The notes under the pieces are model-generated. The model had not been told where the DNA came from, searched no databases, and saw only the letters and a list, made by a program, of their open reading frames with translations. Shown one piece after another: positions 7,684-15,139 of a stretch of DNA of 34,604 bases. This DNA comes from UMGS172 sp045587185 (GTDB lineage Bacteria > Bacillota > Clostridia > Oscillospirales > Acutalibacteraceae), in the NCBI GenBank assembly GCA_045587185.1, contig JAZNBS010000013.1, positions 1 through 34,604 of the forward strand, read 5' to 3'. The position numbers and the translations under genes were made by a program. Position 1 is the stretch's first letter, and the number at the start of each line of letters is the position of its first letter.

Positions 7684-8656
7684 AACACAATCCCCCAACC
7701 GTATTACTGAGGTGAACTTCTCCATTGTCTGTTTCAACACGAAAAACAGTTGGTTCTTCACACGGCCTTTTTTTGAAAATTGCGTATTTTACAACACCGC
7801 TTTTCAGAAGTCCAAGGTGTTGTTCCCTTTTCATAAGTTCATCAACACTGCCCGCATGAAGCGTTAAAAATATGTCGGTACCGCTGTTAAAACACCTTAT
7901 AACCTCTTGAGACTCCAACGTGTTTCCTATCTCATCAAACGCAATAACTTCGGGGTTAAGTGTTCTCAGCGCAATCTCTATTCCCTTTGCCTTTTCACAG
8001 CCTGTTATAACATCGGTGTTGGGTCCCACATCGTTATCGGGTATTCCCTGATTAATGGCGGCTATCTCACCTCGCGTATCCACCACTGCAACACGTCGAC
8101 GGTTGGTTCCGTCACCGCTTGAAACTATCCTTATAGCATCCCTCAAAAGCGTTGTTTTGCCCGCCGAGGGCGGTCCAAATATAAGCACGCTATTGGAAAG
8201 ATAAGGTGCAATATTTCGCGCACAGCCTATATACTCGGTTGCAATACGGATGTTTATGGACGAAATGGCACTAAAGTGCCGCAACTCACCGTTTTCATAT
8301 ACTGCCGAAGCCGCAAGACCTGCTCTGCATCCGTTTTTTAGAGCTATGTAACCTTGTTTAATCTGTTCAGTGTATGCATAAACCGAATGCTCGCACATAC
8401 GGTTGAAGGTTTCCTCCATTTCGTGCTTTGATATGGTATAAAGTCCCTGTTGCGAAAGATAGCATATCTGACCTTTATTGGACACAAACACATTTTCACC
8501 GTCAAGTGTCAGTGCAAGCGGCCGACCCGTTCTGAGCCGTATTTCCGATATACCGAGCACAACTTTTTTTGGTAATGCGGTTATAATATTTTTGATATTT
8601 TGAGGTAAGTAATCCGCAATCTCAAATACTGCTTTTTCTTTTTCATTCACTGTCAC
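7676..8656 (-). CDS. spoIIIAA: Stage III sporulation protein AA (secretion-type ATPase)
   Basis: Cytosolic P-loop ATPase that energises the SpoIIIA channel; related to type II/IV secretion ATPases. 326 residues. Seen: an N-terminal region with ISEIRLRTGRPLAL, Walker A GPPSAGKTT at about 161-169, VAVVDTRGEIAA, Walker B VIAFDEIGN at about 238-246, and a following sensor-like FLTLHAGSVDEL. Start is GTG 8656, 7 nt after AGGATGG. First gene of the eight-gene operon (about 4.8 kb), which in spore formers is switched on by sigma E in the mother cell. Confidence 0.94.
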   Translation of the reverse strand: MTVNEKEKAVFEIADYLPQNIKNIITALPKKVVLGISEIRLRTGRPLALTLDGENVFVSNKGQICYLSQQGLYTISKHEMEETFNRMCEHSVYAYTEQIKQGYIALKNGCRAGLAASAVYENGELRHFSAISSINIRIATEYIGCARNIAPYLSNSVLIFGPPSAGKTTLLRDAIRIVSSGDGTNRRRVAVVDTRGEIAAINQGIPDNDVGPNTDVITGCEKAKGIEIALRTLNPEVIAFDEIGNTLESQEVIRCFNSGTDIFLTLHAGSVDELMKREQHLGLLKSGVVKYAIFKKRPCEEPTVFRVETDNGEVHLSNTVGGLCFA

Positions 8657-8680
8657 TGCACGTCCATCCTTTCATAACAC

Positions 8681-8688
8681 AGTTTATG
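8681..8688 (-). promoter_or_regulatory. Possible sigma-E -10 element of the spoIIIA operon
   Basis: CATAAACT on the minus strand, 24 nt upstream of the spoIIIAA start, resembles the sigma-E -10 consensus (CATACA-T). The -35 part is not convincing. The regulon membership is established for spoIIIA; the site is my inference. Confidence 0.35.
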
Positions 8689-8713
8689 AAGTACAGATTA
8701 AAATTAGAACAAA

Positions 8714-8747
8714 AGAAAAACCGCAAAGGCATTTCACCCTTGCGGTC
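8714..8747 (-). terminator. Terminator after the gtrA-like gene
   Basis: Minus strand: ACCGCAAGG, loop GTGAAATG, CCTTTGCGGT followed by TTTTTCTTTT. One bulged A. It separates the GT/GtrA operon from spoIIIA. Confidence 0.75.
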
Positions 8748-8755
8748 AAACAAAA

Positions 8756-9151
8756 CTATTTTTGTTTATCTTTTCGGTATATAACAAGTTTTCTTACCAG
8801 AAAATTGAAGAAAAAAACAATACCCGTTGCGCCTATTTTCGAGATGCCCTCGCCAAAAGACATCACATCAACGGCAAGCCACATTATCACAATATTAAAT
8901 AACAAGCCGACAACACTTACAAGATAAATACTGATTATTTCTTTTAAAACCGTACCTTTTGATGCTTTAAAGACAAGCCATCTGCCCGCCAACCAATTCA
9001 CAAGTGTGGAAAAAACATAGGCAACGGCGGTTGCAACGGCATAATGCAGAGAACATTTTATCAGCACAAAGAAAATTGTCCATTCGGCAACGGTTGCAAT
9101 GCCACCGACAACCAGATACAGAAAAAATTCTTTAAAATTATTTCTGTTCAT
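8756..9151 (-). CDS. GtrA-like membrane protein (putative lipid-linked sugar flippase)
   Basis: About 131 residues with four predicted membrane helices, starting with FFLYLVVGGIATVAEWTIFF; the GtrA/DPMS family includes proteins thought to flip polyprenyl-phosphate-linked sugars across the membrane for cell-wall or surface-glycan decoration. The gene overlaps the glycosyltransferase end by 14 nt with the chosen ATG at 9151. ATG 9157 and GTG 9169 are alternatives; none has a strong ribosome site, which fits translational coupling to the upstream gene. Confidence 0.88.
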   Translation of the reverse strand: MNRNNFKEFFLYLVVGGIATVAEWTIFFVLIKCSLHYAVATAVAYVFSTLVNWLAGRWLVFKASKGTVLKEIISIYLVSVVGLLFNIVIMWLAVDVMSFGEGISKIGATGIVFFFNFLVRKLVIYRKDKQK

Positions 9152-10100
9152 AATCATAGGTTCTTTCACTGATAATATATCTTGGTCTTGCCTTAACTTC
9201 CATATATATCTTGCCGATATATTCCCCGATAACCCCTATACTTATTAACTGGACACTGCTCACAAAACAAAGTATTGCAACCATACTTGCCCAACCCGCC
9301 ACGGTAAAGCCAAAAAATCTTGAAACTATCGACCATATTACACCGATAAAACTCAAAACCGCCATAATAATACCCAAGGCCGAAATCATCCTCAACGGCT
9401 TAATTGAAAGACTTGTAACACCGTCAACAGCAAGGCCCAACATCTTTCTCAAGGGGTATTTGCTTTTACCTGCAAGCCTTTTGTTGCGTTCATAGTAAAC
9501 CGAGGTTGACTTGAATCCAACCAACGGTATCATACCGCGTAAAAATAAGTTGACCTCTTTGAACTGGGCAAATTCCTTGAGTACGCGTGATGAAACAAGA
9601 CGGTAATCGGCGTGGTTATACACCACCTCGGCGCCCATAAAGTTCATAAATTTATAAAAGCCGTGTGCGGTTGTTCTTTTGAATAAACTATCTTTTTTGC
9701 GGTTGCTTCTCACACCGTAGACAACATCGGCTCCTTCAAGATATTGTTTAACCATTTCCTCCATTGCCGAGATATCATCCTGACCGTCACAGTCAACCGA
9801 AATGGTAATATCACACCGTTCCTTAGACTCCATAAGTCCTGCAAGAACAGCGTTCTGATGACCGCGGTTACGACTTTGCGATATGCCGATAAAACGGTTG
9901 TCAGACTTTGCAAGATCGCTGATAATATCCCAAGTCTTGTCACGGCTACCGTCGTTTACAAACATTATTCTGCTATCTTCGGACACCAATCCGTCAGACT
10001 GCATTTTATCAAGTTGCCCAAGAAACATAGGTGCTGTTACGGGCAGTACCTCTTCCTCATTGTAGCATGGAACAACAATATATAATGTCGGCCTCATCAT
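9138..10100 (-). CDS. Polyprenyl-phosphate glycosyltransferase (GtrB/DPM1-like, GT2)
   Basis: Transfers a sugar from a nucleotide sugar to a polyprenyl phosphate at the cytoplasmic membrane face, making the donor that a GtrA-type partner flips. 320 residues: GT-A fold N-terminal domain (YIVVPCYNEEEVLPVT; FVNDGSRDKTW; QSRNRGHQNAVLAGL; DxD-type DCDGQD at about 110-115; KRLAGKSKYPLRKM), followed by two C-terminal membrane helices (about 235-260 and 268-295). Two adjacent ATGs (10100, 10097) follow AGGTAAG. Operon with the GtrA-like gene, own promoter upstream. Sugar specificity cannot be read. Confidence 0.93.
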   Translation of the reverse strand: MMRPTLYIVVPCYNEEEVLPVTAPMFLGQLDKMQSDGLVSEDSRIMFVNDGSRDKTWDIISDLAKSDNRFIGISQSRNRGHQNAVLAGLMESKERCDITISVDCDGQDDISAMEEMVKQYLEGADVVYGVRSNRKKDSLFKRTTAHGFYKFMNFMGAEVVYNHADYRLVSSRVLKEFAQFKEVNLFLRGMIPLVGFKSTSVYYERNKRLAGKSKYPLRKMLGLAVDGVTSLSIKPLRMISALGIIMAVLSFIGVIWSIVSRFFGFTVAGWASMVAILCFVSSVQLISIGVIGEYIGKIYMEVKARPRYIISERTYDYEQK

Positions 10101-10131
10101 CTTACCTCATGTTTATCAAAAGTGATACTTC

Positions 10132-10160
10132 ATTATAACATTAAAAAAGACAAAAAGCAA
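10132..10160 (-). promoter_or_regulatory. Promoter of the glycosyltransferase-gtrA operon
   Basis: Minus strand TTGCTT (10160-10155), 17-bp spacer, TATAAT (10137-10132) with a TG extended -10, about 30 nt upstream of the start codon. Confidence 0.65.
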
Positions 10161-10213
10161 TCGGAAAGTTAAATGAAACCCCACAGGTATAACAATCACA
10201 CAGAAGTTACAAT

Positions 10214-11188
10214 TCAATTTTGGAAATTAACCTGCTCTTGTTTTATTAACGGGTAACTTATTACAACATTACCGTTAAGGTCTTCGCGGTGCATATCCAC
10301 CGCCGAAATCTGATGGTTGTCATATGTTGTGTAATAATATATTCCATTATCCGCATTCATACACGAGGTATACACCGTTATTTCATACTCGTCACGGTCC
10401 GCAATATTACAGCCTCTTTGTTGGTCAACCGAGTTGAGAATATGAAAAAACTGACTTACACTTTCCGCCTCACCTGTGCCCGAAACTGAGTTTGATTTGA
10501 CAAAGGCGGCTCTAACAAAACGCGACGTTGAAGAAAGGTCTCCAGGCAGACCTATAGCACCCATACCTTTGGAATAATGCTTCAAATCAAGATATTTTGA
10601 AAAGGAATTTTCAGGTGCTTTTGGGGACAGATGCATATAATCATTCAGTCTGAAAATTTGTTCAGGAAACGGTGGGTTGTTAGTCAACACGCCAATAGGG
10701 TTTTCGTATATTTTGAGACCTTCCCTGACCGATTCGACCGTAATACATTCATCACGGTCGGCAATCATCCAATGAAGTTGTGCCACAGGCAGGTCTTGAT
10801 TGAAAGGCTCGTTTACAAGGTTAATAGTAGTAAGTTTTTCACGTACATCCTTAACGCTTTCGCACTGTGATAATATCCACGGTATAAACTCAAAAACCGC
10901 AACATTGTCTTTACCGTTTTTTACCTCATTAAAATGAGCGTTTCCAACAAAATTAAGTCCCGCCATACAAAGACCTTTTTCGTTCATTGCATCATAATAA
11001 AGAGGATAACCGCCAAGGACGTAAGCCATCCCAATCATAGCAAAGTGCCCGTCCATACAATCAGAATACCTGAAACCAAAAGGAAAATCCCTCGGCGTCA
11101 CAGTCACCTGCTCGCAATAAGAAAACTCGTTGTCAAGGGTACGTCCAAAATAAAAATCCTCTGATTTATAGGTGGCTGCGGTACACAT
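10214..11188 (-). CDS. Choloylglycine hydrolase family protein (bile salt hydrolase-like)
   Basis: Ntn hydrolase that cleaves amide bonds, in gut bacteria usually glycine/taurine-conjugated bile salts; the family also has penicillin V acylases. The start must be ATG 11188 (MCTAATYK), 5 nt after GGAGA, because Met removal exposes the nucleophile Cys2. 324 residues, normal size. Catalytic set seen: Cys2, Arg16 (FGRTLD), Asp19, Asn79 (KGLCMAGLNF), Asn170/171 (VLTNNP) and Arg223 (GLPGDLSSTSRF). These loops look like true bile salt hydrolases. No signal peptide, so cytosolic. Third gene of an operon behind a TIR-like protein and a nucleoside hydrolase, an unusual setting. Substrate unproven. Confidence 0.9.
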   Translation of the reverse strand: MCTAATYKSEDFYFGRTLDNEFSYCEQVTVTPRDFPFGFRYSDCMDGHFAMIGMAYVLGGYPLYYDAMNEKGLCMAGLNFVGNAHFNEVKNGKDNVAVFEFIPWILSQCESVKDVREKLTTINLVNEPFNQDLPVAQLHWMIADRDECITVESVREGLKIYENPIGVLTNNPPFPEQIFRLNDYMHLSPKAPENSFSKYLDLKHYSKGMGAIGLPGDLSSTSRFVRAAFVKSNSVSGTGEAESVSQFFHILNSVDQQRGCNIADRDEYEITVYTSCMNADNGIYYYTTYDNHQISAVDMHREDLNGNVVISYPLIKQEQVNFQN

Positions 11189-11208
11189 AAAATTCTCCAA
11201 TTCTCGGG

Positions 11209-11994
11209 TTATATAATCGGTTTATCACTGATATATCTCAAAACCGAAAGTTTGTTTTTGTCTTTATCGGTAGCAGTATCGACCTCGAACAGTTCGGGAT
11301 GAATAAGGTAAACAAAAGCAACAAGGTCATAAACACTGCAAACCGTTTCATTTCTGCCTTTTGAAAGTTCAAGATATCGGTTAACCATCTTGCCGAACAA
11401 ACCATTTGCGACAAATTCTATCTTATTAAGGTCACAGGCAGAGATATGGCAAGTATCAAGCGTTGCAACGGCGTGAGGATATTTCACGCATTCGGCAAAT
11501 GCCTCAGTATCGACACCGTGGTTAAATTCATACCCATTATAATTGGGCGGCTCTGCAATATTGCCCGCCATCATAATCAATGGCAATGCACCCTTTTTCT
11601 TTAAAATATCAAGGGTCACGGAACACGGGCCAACGCTTACTATGGTATAATCAGCGTCAACCTCGCGAATCCAATCCGAATATTTGACAACAGGCACCTT
11701 TTCCTCATATTCAGGCGGTAGGACATCACCCATTCCGTCGTTTCCGTGAATTTCGGGAATTCTGTCACCCTTTTGAGGCACTGAAAAGGCATCAACAATA
11801 CGAACATTGTTAAGGGGGTTGTCATAGTAGGTCAACAAACGTTTTGCATTGACGAAGGTCTCCTCAATGGGGAAATTGCCCGAAACAGGAATAATATCAA
11901 TTTTTTGGAATCGGTCTGCAAATTCCAGAAGATATAAAGTTGCAATGGCATCGTCAAGACCGTAATCACACAAAATTGCAACATTTTCAGTCAT
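11209..11994 (-). CDS. Inosine-uridine-type nucleoside hydrolase
   Basis: Hydrolyses the N-glycosidic bond of ribonucleosides or related ribosides using a calcium ion. 261 residues, a little shorter than typical (300-320). The N-terminal motif is LCDYGLDD where the family has DxDxGxDD: the metal ligands matching Asp10 and Asp15 of the Crithidia enzyme are kept, but the first Asp (Asp8) is Leu. The GNDGMGD loop and EFNHGVDTEA (matching the Glu166/Asn168 ribose-binding motif) are present; near the C terminus YDLVAF keeps the metal Asp242 equivalent but has Tyr for His241, the proton donor for purine leaving groups. It starts 12 nt after the TIR-gene stop, behind GAGGTG. Substrate range is probably not the standard one. 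Confidence 0.85.
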   Translation of the reverse strand: MTENVAILCDYGLDDAIATLYLLEFADRFQKIDIIPVSGNFPIEETFVNAKRLLTYYDNPLNNVRIVDAFSVPQKGDRIPEIHGNDGMGDVLPPEYEEKVPVVKYSDWIREVDADYTIVSVGPCSVTLDILKKKGALPLIMMAGNIAEPPNYNGYEFNHGVDTEAFAECVKYPHAVATLDTCHISACDLNKIEFVANGLFGKMVNRYLELSKGRNETVCSVYDLVAFVYLIHPELFEVDTATDKDKNKLSVLRYISDKPII

Positions 11995-12006
11995 TTAAAT
12001 CACCTC

Positions 12007-13404
12007 TTAAAACAGGAACCCTGCTCCTGCATCTTCAACCTTTTGGAAAATCATATTCTGAATTTCAATTCGCTTTTTCCAAGCGCCGAACAAACTTTTA
12101 GCAGTTCTCGACAACTCCATCTTACGCAGTTTGCTGTCCTCAAATCTATATTGCTCGGCTATCGTTAAAAGATACTCCTGAGAAACAAAATTCATAGAAA
12201 TCGAATTTTCGCGTTTGTCCTCGGTATAGTAGTTGTAAAGTTCTTTTCGATAACCGTAAGACTCGGCGCAAGCCTCACGTTGTTTTTCAATATGTTCTTC
12301 CCTTTTTTCAGGTTCAAGAACTTCAAGTTGTCTGTGTATGAGATATATATTTCTGGTAGTAAAAGCAAGATAAAGTAATGAGTACTTTTCATCCTTTTTG
12401 ACCTGTGGGTCTTCTGATGAATTTATATGTTGGTTGAGTAAATCATATATTTCATGACACAGTTCAAGTGCCGCATAGTAATACTCAATCTTCTCAGCAT
12501 CATCGTCCTGATTACCCGCAAAAAGTTCATAACAAAGTTCAAGTTTGTCAGTTCTGAAAATCTTGCACCAGACCTTCATATCGTCATCGTTGATGTTGTT
12601 CTCATACTCACGGCTCAAAGCATCTGTTAAGGTATAAAAGGTTGCCTCATCCAAAGGCTTGGTGAGACGGTTGGTAGCCACAAAAACATTAAGCACTGCC
12701 AATGCACAGGCAACAGCATTATAATCGTTATATCTGTCCTTTTTGGCAAGTTGAGATTTTATGTGGGTCAATTTTTCATAAAGTCGCTCAAACTCACCCG
12801 TATAAACAGCCGACTGCATTCCGTAAATCAGTTTATCGGCAATACGCACATCACCTGTATAATTATAAATATCAAGTTTGTTTTCTTCCCAATTATCAAA
12901 ATAATCCAACTTGTCTGCATTTTTGAAGTCCTTGATATAATCAAGAAAATCATCAACTGCCCTTTCAGCAACACTGCTAAGAGCCTTATTGCGGGCGTCA
13001 ATATCACTCTGCTCATAGTCAGACTTTTCAACAACCAACGTCCACGCACCCTGAAGGTCAGAGGGCAGTTCGCTCGGGTCCATATTTATAAGTATACGGC
13101 GGATGCACTGATGGTCGGTAACCTTGCGGAGCATATATCCCAACTCCATCATTACATTGGGGTTAAAACCCATGCTCACAATTTCACCGTTCTTGTTTCT
13201 GCGGATTTCTTTTTCAATAAGGACAATAGCAAAATCACACGCGTTCATCTGGTCGATAATTTCCTCACTGACGGTAAGAGACGATCGCCATTCACCGCCG
13301 ATAATAGAGCGAAAACCGTTGTCAGACAGACGGTTGCTGATCATTCTTGCAATCTCAAGATTATCGGGACCGCTCCAACCGATAAAAACTCTGCTGTTTC
13401 TCAT
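12007..13404 (-). CDS. TIR-like predicted nucleotide-binding protein with long helical C-terminal region
   Basis: 465 residues from ATG 13404 (MRNSRVFIGWSG), which follows GGAGG; the frame is open further upstream but that lies in the promoter. Residues about 5-125 resemble the CAP12/Pycsar-type TIR-like domain: VFIGWSGPDNLEIA, GGEWRSSLTVSEEIIDQM, CDFAIVLIEKE, and NPNVMMELGYML, where the Glu near residue 88 aligns with the catalytic position of NAD-cleaving TIR domains. Residues about 165-465 are helix rich, TPR-like in look, with no motif I recognise. TIR-like domains in bacteria bind nucleotides or destroy NAD, often in anti-phage defence; the role here is inferred only. It heads an operon with nucleoside hydrolase and choloylglycine hydrolase, beside an integrase remnant at ssrA. 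Confidence 0.8.
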   Translation of the reverse strand: MRNSRVFIGWSGPDNLEIARMISNRLSDNGFRSIIGGEWRSSLTVSEEIIDQMNACDFAIVLIEKEIRRNKNGEIVSMGFNPNVMMELGYMLRKVTDHQCIRRILINMDPSELPSDLQGAWTLVVEKSDYEQSDIDARNKALSSVAERAVDDFLDYIKDFKNADKLDYFDNWEENKLDIYNYTGDVRIADKLIYGMQSAVYTGEFERLYEKLTHIKSQLAKKDRYNDYNAVACALAVLNVFVATNRLTKPLDEATFYTLTDALSREYENNINDDDMKVWCKIFRTDKLELCYELFAGNQDDDAEKIEYYYAALELCHEIYDLLNQHINSSEDPQVKKDEKYSLLYLAFTTRNIYLIHRQLEVLEPEKREEHIEKQREACAESYGYRKELYNYYTEDKRENSISMNFVSQEYLLTIAEQYRFEDSKLRKMELSRTAKSLFGAWKKRIEIQNMIFQKVEDAGAGFLF

Positions 13405-13444
13405 TTCCAACCTCCAAGACAGAGAAATACAATAATTCACATTA

Positions 13445-13473
13445 ATTATATCACTATAAAATAAAAAGTTCAA
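13445..13473 (-). promoter_or_regulatory. Strong promoter of the TIR-like / nucleoside hydrolase / choloylglycine hydrolase operon
   Basis: Minus strand TTGAAC (13473-13468), 17-bp spacer, TATAAT (13450-13445), TGA extended -10. About 40 nt upstream of the TIR-like gene start. Confidence 0.8.
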
Positions 13474-13503
13474 GGCAATCACCAAGCAACTTGAATATTT
13501 GTA

Positions 13504-13914
13504 TTGATATTTGTAAAATTATATGATATGGAAACCCCACCAAAAAACAAGACATCATATCGAGATATTCAAATTCCGTCCAATTTGCTTCAAATGCTTA
13601 AAGAGCATAAAGAGAGGCACAAAAAAGAAAAACGCTTCTCCGACGATTTTAGAGTGTGTGGTGGATATTCCACATTGAGAGACTCAAGCATCGAAAATCG
13701 AAACAAACTTTTTGCTACTGAAGCCGGACTACCGCATATTAGAATTCACGATTTCAGACACAGCCACGCCTCCCTGCTCGCTAACGAAGGTATCAATATT
13801 CAAGAAATTGCCCGCCGACTTGGACATGCTAAGATAGAGATGACCTGGAACACTTATTCCCATCTATACCCAAGAGAAGAAGAAAGGGCAGTAAAAATTC
13901 TTGAAAAAATATAA
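13504..13914 (+). pseudogene. C-terminal remnant of a phage/ICE tyrosine integrase
   Basis: Reads like the last third of a clostridial site-specific recombinase: TPPKNKTSYRDIQIP, then HDFRHSHASLL (catalytic H-x-x-R), RRLGHAKIEMTWNTYSHLYP (His and nucleophile Tyr) and a charged tail. The arm-binding and core-binding domains and the first catalytic Arg and Lys are missing; the homology fades at about 13510-13530, right beside the promoter of the divergent TIR operon. No plausible start codon or ribosome site. It ends 75 nt from the tmRNA 3' end, so it is probably the scar of an element inserted at ssrA. Confidence 0.85.
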
Positions 13915-13927
13915 AAAGTATAGAAAA

Positions 13928-13949
13928 TTCGTGTATAATTCGTGTATAA
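13928..13949. repeat. 11-bp tandem direct repeat after the integrase remnant
   Basis: TTCGTGTATAA occurs twice, adjacent, between the integrase remnant and ssrA. Position and GTGTA core suggest integrase arm-type sites (inference). Confidence 0.6.
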
Positions 13950-13958
13950 AACAAAAAT

Positions 13959-13977
13959 AGCCGCTATTTAAGCGGCT
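13959..13977 (-). terminator. Terminator of ssrA (bidirectional)
   Basis: AGCCGCT, 5-nt loop, AGCGGCT. On the minus strand it is followed by ATTTTTGTTTT just after the tmRNA CCA end; on the plus strand by GTTTTTG, so it could also end transcripts of the integrase remnant. Confidence 0.8.
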
Positions 13978-13988
13978 GTTTTTGCATT

Positions 13989-14334
13989 TGGTGGAGATGG
14001 CGGGAATCGAACCCGCGTCCAAAAACCTATTCCTGCGACTTTCTACATGCTTATTTTGTCGATTGAGATTCCCTTACACTAACGCCGACAAACAGGCTTT
14101 AATGCTCGGTATCCTCTCTCCGTGACAGTGCCGAGGAACACATCTGTTCACGTTCACCGCTATTCGACGCTCTTACCGAGACCGCGGTATTTCCCGACAG
14201 AACGGCAGCTTAATTAAGCTGCAAAAGCAACTGTATTTTTGTCAGTTATTTTTAAATTTTCGGTTTTCAAAGCGTTCCCGTAACGCTGCATGCTTATCGC
14301 AGTTCAAAATCCCTGTCGAAACCTTTACATCCCC
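13989..14334 (-). ncRNA. ssrA: Transfer-messenger RNA (tmRNA)
   Basis: Rescues ribosomes stalled on broken mRNAs and tags the peptide for proteolysis, with SmpB. The 3' end on the minus strand has the tRNA-like T arm (GGGTTCGATTCC) and encoded CCA at 13991-13989; the 5' end GGGGATG (14334) pairs with CATCTCC in the acceptor stem with one G-U. The tag frame ends at TAA 14216-14214 and reads back ...KNTVAFAA; a likely full tag is KTENLKITDKNTVAFAA (resume codon inferred), ending in a hydrophobic AFAA degron. 346 nt, usual for one-piece tmRNA. It lies 54 nt after smpB and probably is processed from a smpB-ssrA transcript. Confidence 0.95.
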
Positions 14335-14387
14335 GTATATCTTTAATCAAAAATTACAAAAATACCATTCCAATTTAAAAATCTAAC

Positions 14388-14852
14388 CTATTCCCTATTT
14401 CTCTCCTTCATCTCACGTTCAATAGTCCGCTCGGCCGACCTTTTTGCCATATCGGCACGCTTATCATAAAGTTTTTTACCTCGGCAAACACCAAGTTGAA
14501 CCTTAACAAGCGAACCCTTGAAATACAATGACAGAGGAATCAAAGTAAGACCCGTTTGCTTGATAACACCGAAAAGACGGTTAATATCCTTTTTGTGGAG
14601 CAGAAGTTTTCTGACCCTTGTTGGCTCACGGTTGAAGATATTACCCTTTTCGTAAGGGCTTATGTGCATCCCTTTTACAAAGACCTCACCTGCGTCAATA
14701 TCACACCATGAATCCTTAAGGTTGACACCGCCACGACGGATAGACTTTACCTCGGTGCCGCACAGTTCGATACCGCATTCCATACTTTCCTCAATAAAAT
14801 AATCGTGAAACGCTTTTTTATTGGTTGCTATTGTTTTAAGATTATCCGCCAA
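14388..14852 (-). CDS. smpB: SsrA-binding protein SmpB
   Basis: Binds the tRNA-like part of tmRNA and delivers it to stalled ribosomes. Family motifs: NKKAFHDYFIEESMECGIEL, GTEVKSIRRGGVNLKDSW, ISPYEKGN and the basic C-terminal tail KRADMAKRSAERTIEREMKE. I choose TTG 14852 behind AGGTG (154 residues, normal length); GTG 14861 is a close alternative. The frame is open to 14918, but the smpB promoter covers 14890-14918, so longer starts are excluded. ssrA follows on the same strand. Confidence 0.93.
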   Translation of the reverse strand: MADNLKTIATNKKAFHDYFIEESMECGIELCGTEVKSIRRGGVNLKDSWCDIDAGEVFVKGMHISPYEKGNIFNREPTRVRKLLLHKKDINRLFGVIKQTGLTLIPLSLYFKGSLVKVQLGVCRGKKLYDKRADMAKRSAERTIEREMKERNRE

Positions 14853-14889
14853 TGCTGACACCTGCCTTTCCCATTTTGGTTGGACTATG

Positions 14890-14918
14890 ATTATACCACA
14901 ACAAATACTTTCGGTCAA
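14890..14918 (-). promoter_or_regulatory. Promoter of smpB-ssrA
   Basis: Minus strand TTGACC (14918-14913), 17-bp spacer, TATAAT (14895-14890). Expected transcription start near 14883, leaving a leader of about 20-30 nt to the smpB start. Confidence 0.8.
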
Positions 14919-14977
14919 GGGGAATTATTCGACAAAATAAACCCACATTATTTGCCCTATTTACAACCTAAAAAGCA

Positions 14978-15006
14978 TTGACAAACCGAATGTAATATTG
15001 TATATT
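14978..15006 (+). promoter_or_regulatory. Promoter of tRNA-Arg
   Basis: TTGACA (14978-14983), 17-bp spacer, TATATT (15001-15006), 16 nt upstream of the mature tRNA 5' end. Confidence 0.85.
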
Positions 15007-15022
15007 ATTAAGCGTATCATCC

Positions 15023-15099
15023 GTCTTCGTAGCTCAGCTGGATAGAGCGTTCGCCTCCTAAGCGAAAGGCCGTGGGTTCGAATCCCGCCGAGGACGCCA
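15023..15099 (+). tRNA. tRNA-Arg (anticodon CCT)
   Basis: Full cloverleaf: acceptor GTCTTCG/CGAGGAC (one T-G pair), D arm with AGCTCAGCTGGATAGAGC, anticodon arm TTCGC-CTCCTAA-GCGAA (anticodon CCT, reads AGG), T arm GTGGGTTCGAATCCCGC and encoded CCA. Monocistronic with its own promoter and terminator. Not disrupted, and no partial copy of its 3' end was seen in the window. Confidence 0.97.
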
Positions 15100-15107
15100 A
15101 AAATCAA

Positions 15108-15138
15108 CTGCAGACCTCAACAAAAGGTCTGCAGTTTT
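15108..15138 (+). terminator. Terminator after tRNA-Arg (bidirectional)
   Basis: CTGCAGACCT (15108-15117), 7-nt loop, AGGTCTGCAG followed by TTTTATTATT on the plus strand. On the minus strand it directly follows the acyltransferase-like stop codon and is followed by TTGATTTTT, so it serves both genes. Confidence 0.88.
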
Positions 15139-15139
15139 A

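Noticed and set aside
3877..8656. Possible loss or fusion in the spoIIIA operon.
   Set aside because: All eight genes are present with normal lengths once starts are corrected (AC at 7192, AB at 7683).
12751..13464. A 237-residue plus-strand frame opposite the TIR-like gene.
   Set aside because: Antisense shadow running into the opposite gene's promoter, with no ribosome site or domain.
15023..15099. tRNA-Arg(CCT) as an island insertion site.
   Set aside because: The gene is intact and followed directly by its terminator and a core gene; no integrase or partial 3' copy is nearby.
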